From the NCBI GenBank assembly GCA_905233405.1, contig CAJOEG010000101.1, forward strand, positions 3,967-15,368: a DNA stretch of 11,402 bases, read 5' to 3'. A program made the translations under genes and the position numbers. Origin of the DNA: an uncultured Bacteroidales bacterium. Its GTDB lineage: Bacteria; Bacteroidota; Bacteroidia; Bacteroidales; ML635J-15. Below the pieces are notes generated by a model that saw only the letters and a program-made list of their open reading frames with translations, was not told where the DNA came from and did not search any database. Within the stretch, counting starts at the first letter, position 1; the number at the start of each line of letters is the position of its first letter. Of the stretch, positions 8,485-11,402 are shown piece by piece.

Positions 8485-10545
8485 TTATTTCTTCAGCAAA
8501 TCGACACTGCGTTCAACGAACTTACTTAGCGATTCGCCCTTTAGCAGATTGTTTGCAAGCAGTGCGAGGTCGAACAACTGGCTTACAATCTTCTGGCTCT
8601 TGCCGTATTCCTTGTACAAGTCTCTGCGCTTGTCGTCGTTCTCGTTAATCTGCTTGCGCAAATCGTCAAGACGATTCTTGTCCTCAACAGGCTTTTCGTC
8701 CTCGGTCTTGTACTGCTTCATCTTTTCGTCAAGTGCGTCCTTTTCTGCTTTCAACTTGTCGGCTTCGGCGTTGATTTCGTTGCGTTTGTCGGCGGTTGCC
8801 TTCTCCAAGTCCTTGCTTATGCCAACGATAAGCGGATGGTTGGTGTTGACGATAACCTTGTAGTCGTCGGGCATATCGCGGTAGAAGTTTGTTCCGCCAC
8901 TGAAAGCCGACATATCCTTCATACGACGCATAAATTCTTCGCGAACAATCACAACAGGCATATCTTCTGGTGACATACTGTCGCTGACGACGTAGAAACG
9001 CTTGTCTTCTGGAGTTACGCCCTGGAATGCCCATTTGATGTCGTCCTGCTCGTTGGCGCCGAGAACAGACTCAATCTTTTCTTCCTTGCGGATAAGGTTG
9101 TCAATGATGTCGGAATCGACACGGACAAAATGGCATTCGCCAAACTTTTGTTCAAGGAAATTGATGAAGTGAATGTCAAGTTGACCGTCCATTAGAAGCA
9201 CGTCGTAGCCTTTGCCCTTGGCAGCCTGAATGTACGAATACTGGTCTTCGACATCGGTTGCATAAAGGTAAACGAGTTGTTTGTCCTTGTCGGTCTGTTC
9301 GGGTTCAATCTTTTTCTTGTATTCCTCGAAGGTGAAGTATTTGCCTTCGGTATTCTTGATAAGTGCGAACTTTTCTGCCTTTTCGTAGAACTTTTCGTCC
9401 GACATCATACCGAACTCGATGAACAACTTTATGTCGTCCCATTTCTTTTCGAACTCGCTGCGGTCGTTCTTGAAAATCTCGGCAAGACGGTCACCGACCT
9501 TCTTGGTAATGTGGCTAGAAATCTTCTTTACATTGGAATCGCTCTGCAGGTAACTTCTCGAAACGTTTAGTGGAATGTCTGGTGAATCGAGTACACCGTG
9601 CAACAACATAAGGTATTCAGGAACAATGCCTTCTACAGAATCGGTAACGAAAACCTGATTGCAGTACAACTGAATCTTGTTCTTGTTTACATCGAGGTTC
9701 GACTTAATTTTCGGGAAGTAGAGGATACCTGTTAGGTTGAATGGGTAATCGACATTCAAGTGGATGTAAAACAGTGGTTCTTCGAAGTTCATCGGGTAAA
9801 GTTCGTGGTAGAACTTCATATAGTCGTCTTCCTTGAGGTCTGCTGGTTTCTTCTTCCAAGCGGGATTTGTATTGTTGATGATGTTGTCTTCGGCGGTTTC
9901 CTGCTCTTTGCCGTCCTTCCATTCCTTTTTCTTTCCGAAAACTATTGGAACAGGCAGGAATTTGCAGTATTTATCGAGCATTTCCTTGATTCTGTTCTCT
10001 TCGAGGAATTCTGCCGATTCGTCATCGATGTGCAGGATGATGTCGGTACCGATTTCTGGCTTTTCGGTTTCTTCGAGAGTGTATTCGGGGTCGCCGTTGC
10101 ATTCCCAGCGAACTGCCTGAGCACCATCGCGGTACGACTTGGTGATGATTTCGACCTTTTCGGAAACCATAAACGACGAGTAGAAACCGAGACCGAAATG
10201 ACCGATGATTGAATTTGCAATGTCCTTGTACTTGTCGAGGAAGTCGCCTGCCCCCGAGAATGCAATCTGGTTGATGTACTTGTCAACTTCTTCGGCGGTC
10301 ATACCTATGCCGTTGTCGCTGACGGTGATGGTCTTTGCCTCCTTGTTTACCGATACCTTTACTTTAATGTCGTCGGTATTGCCGCTGTATTCACCCGACT
10401 GCGACAAGGTTTTAAGTTTCTGACTTGCATCTACTGCGTTGGATACCAATTCCCTGAGGAAAATTTCGTGGTCTGAGTATAAGAACTTCTTTATTACTGG
10501 GAAGATGTTTTCGGTGGTAACACCTATATTTCCTTTGTTTGCCAT
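8485..10545 (-). CDS. htpG: Molecular chaperone HtpG (Hsp90)
   Basis: The 686-residue protein is a complete bacterial Hsp90, an ATP-dependent cytosolic chaperone acting as a dimer. The GHKL ATP site is intact: ELVSNAVDA with Glu32, Asn36 and Asp39; DNGIGM at 77-82; and the lid end GHFGLGF at 115-121. The middle domain has LNVSRSYLQSD, whose Arg330 corresponds to the conserved arginine that contacts the ATP gamma-phosphate. The protein is about 60 residues longer than E. coli HtpG. The extra length includes a charged middle insertion (KEWKDGKEQETAED) and a Lys/Glu-rich, coiled-coil-like stretch before the C-terminal dimerisation region (SQLFDLALLANNLLKG), as is usual in Bacteroidota. The start is supported by the conserved opening NIGVTTENIFP. 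It is transcribed alone or after the receiver gene upstream. No CIRCE operator (TTAGCACTC/GAGTGCTAA) is present in the leader. Confidence 0.98.
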   Translation of the reverse strand: MANKGNIGVTTENIFPVIKKFLYSDHEIFLRELVSNAVDASQKLKTLSQSGEYSGNTDDIKVKVSVNKEAKTITVSDNGIGMTAEEVDKYINQIAFSGAGDFLDKYKDIANSIIGHFGLGFYSSFMVSEKVEIITKSYRDGAQAVRWECNGDPEYTLEETEKPEIGTDIILHIDDESAEFLEENRIKEMLDKYCKFLPVPIVFGKKKEWKDGKEQETAEDNIINNTNPAWKKKPADLKEDDYMKFYHELYPMNFEEPLFYIHLNVDYPFNLTGILYFPKIKSNLDVNKNKIQLYCNQVFVTDSVEGIVPEYLMLLHGVLDSPDIPLNVSRSYLQSDSNVKKISSHITKKVGDRLAEIFKNDRSEFEKKWDDIKLFIEFGMMSDEKFYEKAEKFALIKNTEGKYFTFEEYKKKIEPEQTDKDKQLVYLYATDVEDQYSYIQAAKGKGYDVLLMDGQLDIHFINFLEQKFGECHFVRVDSDIIDNLIRKEEKIESVLGANEQDDIKWAFQGVTPEDKRFYVVSDSMSPEDMPVVIVREEFMRRMKDMSAFSGGTNFYRDMPDDYKVIVNTNHPLIVGISKDLEKATADKRNEINAEADKLKAEKDALDEKMKQYKTEDEKPVEDKNRLDDLRKQINENDDKRRDLYKEYGKSQKIVSQLFDLALLANNLLKGESLSKFVERSVDLLKK

Positions 10546-10579
10546 AATCTATAGTTTTTTAGTTTGCGCTTGCATTTCT

Positions 10580-10611
10580 CAAATGTTATGCCATCAGGGA
10601 AAAGGTGACAA
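10580..10611 (-). promoter_or_regulatory. Proximal htpG promoter candidate (weak)
   Basis: On the minus strand TTG (10611-10609) is followed after 21 bases by AACATTTG (10587-10580), one mismatch from TAnnTTTG. It would give a leader of roughly 30 bases before the htpG ATG, a plausible length. The mismatch in the first position makes this tentative. Confidence 0.28.
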
Positions 10612-10628
10612 TTTGGCAGAAAGGAGGG

Positions 10629-10676
10629 GAAAAAAGGCTTAAAGGCCAACAATCTCACAGTCTTGCATACAGACTG
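10629..10676 (-). other. Hairpin region in the htpG leader / receiver gene downstream region
   Basis: CAGTCT (10658-10663) and AGACTG (10671-10676) form a six-pair stem over a seven-base loop. A competing stem uses AGAC (10671-10674) with GTCT (10685-10688). Downstream on the minus strand a short GGC/GCC stem (10645-10647 with 10636-10638) is followed by six T (10635-10630). Together these could weakly terminate or attenuate minus-strand transcripts from the receiver gene or a distal htpG promoter. The three-pair stem is too weak for a firm terminator call. Confidence 0.3.
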
Positions 10677-10703
10677 ATGGACTGGTCTTCTGCCACAAAG
10701 ACC

Positions 10704-10732
10704 TTGAACTTTAAACTGTTGAACATTGAACT
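10704..10732. repeat. Heptad-like TTGAACT repeats
   Basis: TTGAACT (10704), TTAAACTG (10711), TTGAACA (10719) and TTGAACT (10726) follow each other without gaps, giving a seven-to-eight-base periodicity. They lie directly next to the longer imperfect repeats. Such short repeats fit a dispersed non-coding intergenic element; no protein-coding reading is convincing. Confidence 0.5.
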
Positions 10733-10735
10733 CAT

Positions 10736-10809
10736 AAACGGTGTAGCCAATCAAACGTAAAACATTCAAACGGCGCAGCCAATCAAACCCGGAAACAGCG
10801 CAGCCATTC
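10736..10809. repeat. Three imperfect tandem repeats upstream of htpG
   Basis: AAACGGTGTAGCCAATCAAAC (10736-10756, two substitutions from the next unit), the AAACGGCGCAGCCAATCAAAC-like unit at 10768-10788, and a shorter copy AAACAGCGCAGCCATTC at 10793-10809 are spaced 32 and 25 bases apart. The copies share the core GCAGCCAATC or its one-base variants. The array ends just before the stop of the receiver gene at 10813. It overlaps promoter-like boxes for the minus strand. Confidence 0.7.
10752..10782 (-). promoter_or_regulatory. Distal htpG promoter candidate within the repeats
   Basis: The minus strand reads TTG (10782-10780), a 20-base spacer, then TACGTTTG (10759-10752), a perfect TAnnTTTG -7 box at near-ideal spacing. 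Transcription would start near 10745 and leave a leader of about 200 bases containing the heptad repeats and hairpins. Both boxes fall inside tandem-repeat units, so the match may partly reflect repeat composition. Confidence 0.42.
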
Positions 10810-10812
10810 GTC

Positions 10813-11322
10813 CTAACTTATTATTGATGCTACCACTATTTGAATGATTGTCAGAGTAACAACTATTACTGCGATAATCAGTGCGATATGTAAGTTGCGT
10901 TTGCTTTTCTTCAGTTCGTAGCGGCATACTATTCGGTTGATTGTGGGAGATAGTTTGAAGTACAGCATTTTGTCGTTCTTGACGAATGCGTCGGGACGCA
11001 GGTCGCTTGACGAAAGTTTCAGTTCGCGGTTGTCGCCGTCGGTAAGCACAATTACGGAAGTTTCCTTGTCGATGTTCTTTATCATAGGCAGGATTTCAAC
11101 GACCGATTTTGTGTTAAGTCCGTGACTTATAATCATATCGTTTATGATTACGACGGATAGGCTGTTCTCGTTTTTTCCACGCATATCCGAAAGGAACTTT
11201 TGTACCGACGAGAATGTGTATAGCGTATAACTGCGGTCTAGGGAAAAATTGCTTTTGACATCCTGAAGAAACAGCGGGTCATTGTCAACAACATATATGT
11301 CAATCTCCTTTGTGTTTTTCAT
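10813..11322 (-). CDS. Receiver-domain protein with C-terminal membrane anchor
   Basis: The protein has 169 residues. Residues 6-125 look like a CheY-type receiver domain: the acidic pair Asp13 and Asp15 (YVVDNDPLF), a likely phospho-acceptor Asp62 at the end of strand 3 (SVVIINDMII), Thr94 (VIVLTDGDN) and Lys115 (DAFVKND). All the residues needed for phosphorylation therefore seem present. A basic linker (KKSKR at 138-142) leads into one very hydrophobic helix at about 144-168 that ends the protein. This gives a tail anchor with the receiver on the cytoplasmic side. No DNA-binding or enzymatic output domain exists. The role is unknown; phosphorylation-dependent signalling at the membrane is inferred. 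A gene ending 3 bases upstream suggests cotranscription. No histidine kinase is visible in the window. Confidence 0.8.
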   Translation of the reverse strand: MKNTKEIDIYVVDNDPLFLQDVKSNFSLDRSYTLYTFSSVQKFLSDMRGKNENSLSVVIINDMIISHGLNTKSVVEILPMIKNIDKETSVIVLTDGDNRELKLSSSDLRPDAFVKNDKMLYFKLSPTINRIVCRYELKKSKRNLHIALIIAVIVVTLTIIQIVVASIIS

Positions 11323-11325
11323 AGG

Positions 11326-11402
11326 TTAGAAATCGTGAGAAGCACCGTGGCGTTTTATCCTGTTGACAATAGGGTTTTTCTGGTAGTTTATTGCTATTTC
11401 GG
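11326..11402 (-). CDS. Unknown protein, C-terminal 24 codons (partial)
   Basis: One minus-strand frame is open from the window edge to a TAA at 11328-11326 and reads a basic, polar tail (NYQKNPIVNRIKRHGASHDF). It ends 3 bases before the ATG of the receiver gene, the spacing expected of an operon. The other two minus frames give a stop right at the edge or run into the receiver gene out of frame. The fragment is too short for me to recognise a family. Confidence 0.5.
   Translation of the reverse strand, partial: EIAINYQKNPIVNRIKRHGASHDF

Noticed and set aside
9760..10212. 150-codon plus-strand open frame opposite htpG
   Set aside because: It is antisense to well conserved Hsp90 sequence; its Phe/Val-rich translation is a mirror of Glu/Lys-rich coding.
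10524..10769. 81-codon minus-strand open frame overlapping the htpG start
   Set aside because: It runs through the tandem repeats and hairpins and overlaps the htpG coding start out of frame. Its translation reflects the repeats and shows no domain.
10736..10809. CRISPR array
   Set aside because: Only three imperfect copies with unequal 32- and 25-base spacing and very short spacers, and no cas genes nearby.
10546..10812. CIRCE/HrcA heat-shock operator for htpG
   Set aside because: No TTAGCACTC-N9-GAGTGCTAA or close variant is visible in the leader.

Overview
The window comes from a Bacteroidota chromosome, most likely an uncultured or gut-type member of the order Bacteroidales. Four things support this: a surface protein ending in a type IX secretion (gliding-motility-type) C-terminal domain, a Fib_succ_major-domain protein, an HtpG with the long Bacteroidetes-style middle region, and start codons without Shine-Dalgarno sequences, with TAnnTTTG-like promoter boxes in some gaps.

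Left part (1-7603, + strand). The window opens inside a large secreted adhesin-like gene whose 5' end is missing. It has a PKD domain, six SprB-type repeats and a type IX sorting domain. After only 29 bases comes a signal-peptide-bearing papain-fold peptidase of the bleomycin hydrolase/aminopeptidase C type, with a complete catalytic set. A hairpin terminator closes this pair. Next is a 1229-residue AsmA-family protein anchored by one N-terminal membrane helix, followed by its own strong terminator.

Middle (7604-8484). A small secreted protein with a Fibrobacter-succinogenes-major paralogous domain follows a promoter-like site. Its signal peptide lies in one frame and its domain in the next, so it looks frameshifted. 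A hairpin separates it from the convergent htpG.

Right part (8485-11402, - strand). htpG (Hsp90) is complete. Upstream of it lies a 267-base gap holding imperfect tandem repeats, heptad-like repeats, hairpins and two promoter-like sites. Beyond it is a receiver domain with all the key phosphorylation residues, fused to a C-terminal membrane helix instead of a DNA-binding output domain. The last 24 codons of another minus-strand gene lie 3 bases upstream of it.

The adhesin, the exported peptidase and AsmA all concern the cell envelope and export; htpG is cytosolic housekeeping. I see no CRISPR, tRNA, rRNA, insertion sequence or clear defence system. The least ordinary items are the tail-anchored receiver with its close upstream partner, the repeat array before htpG with promoter-like boxes inside it, and the broken Fib_succ_major gene.
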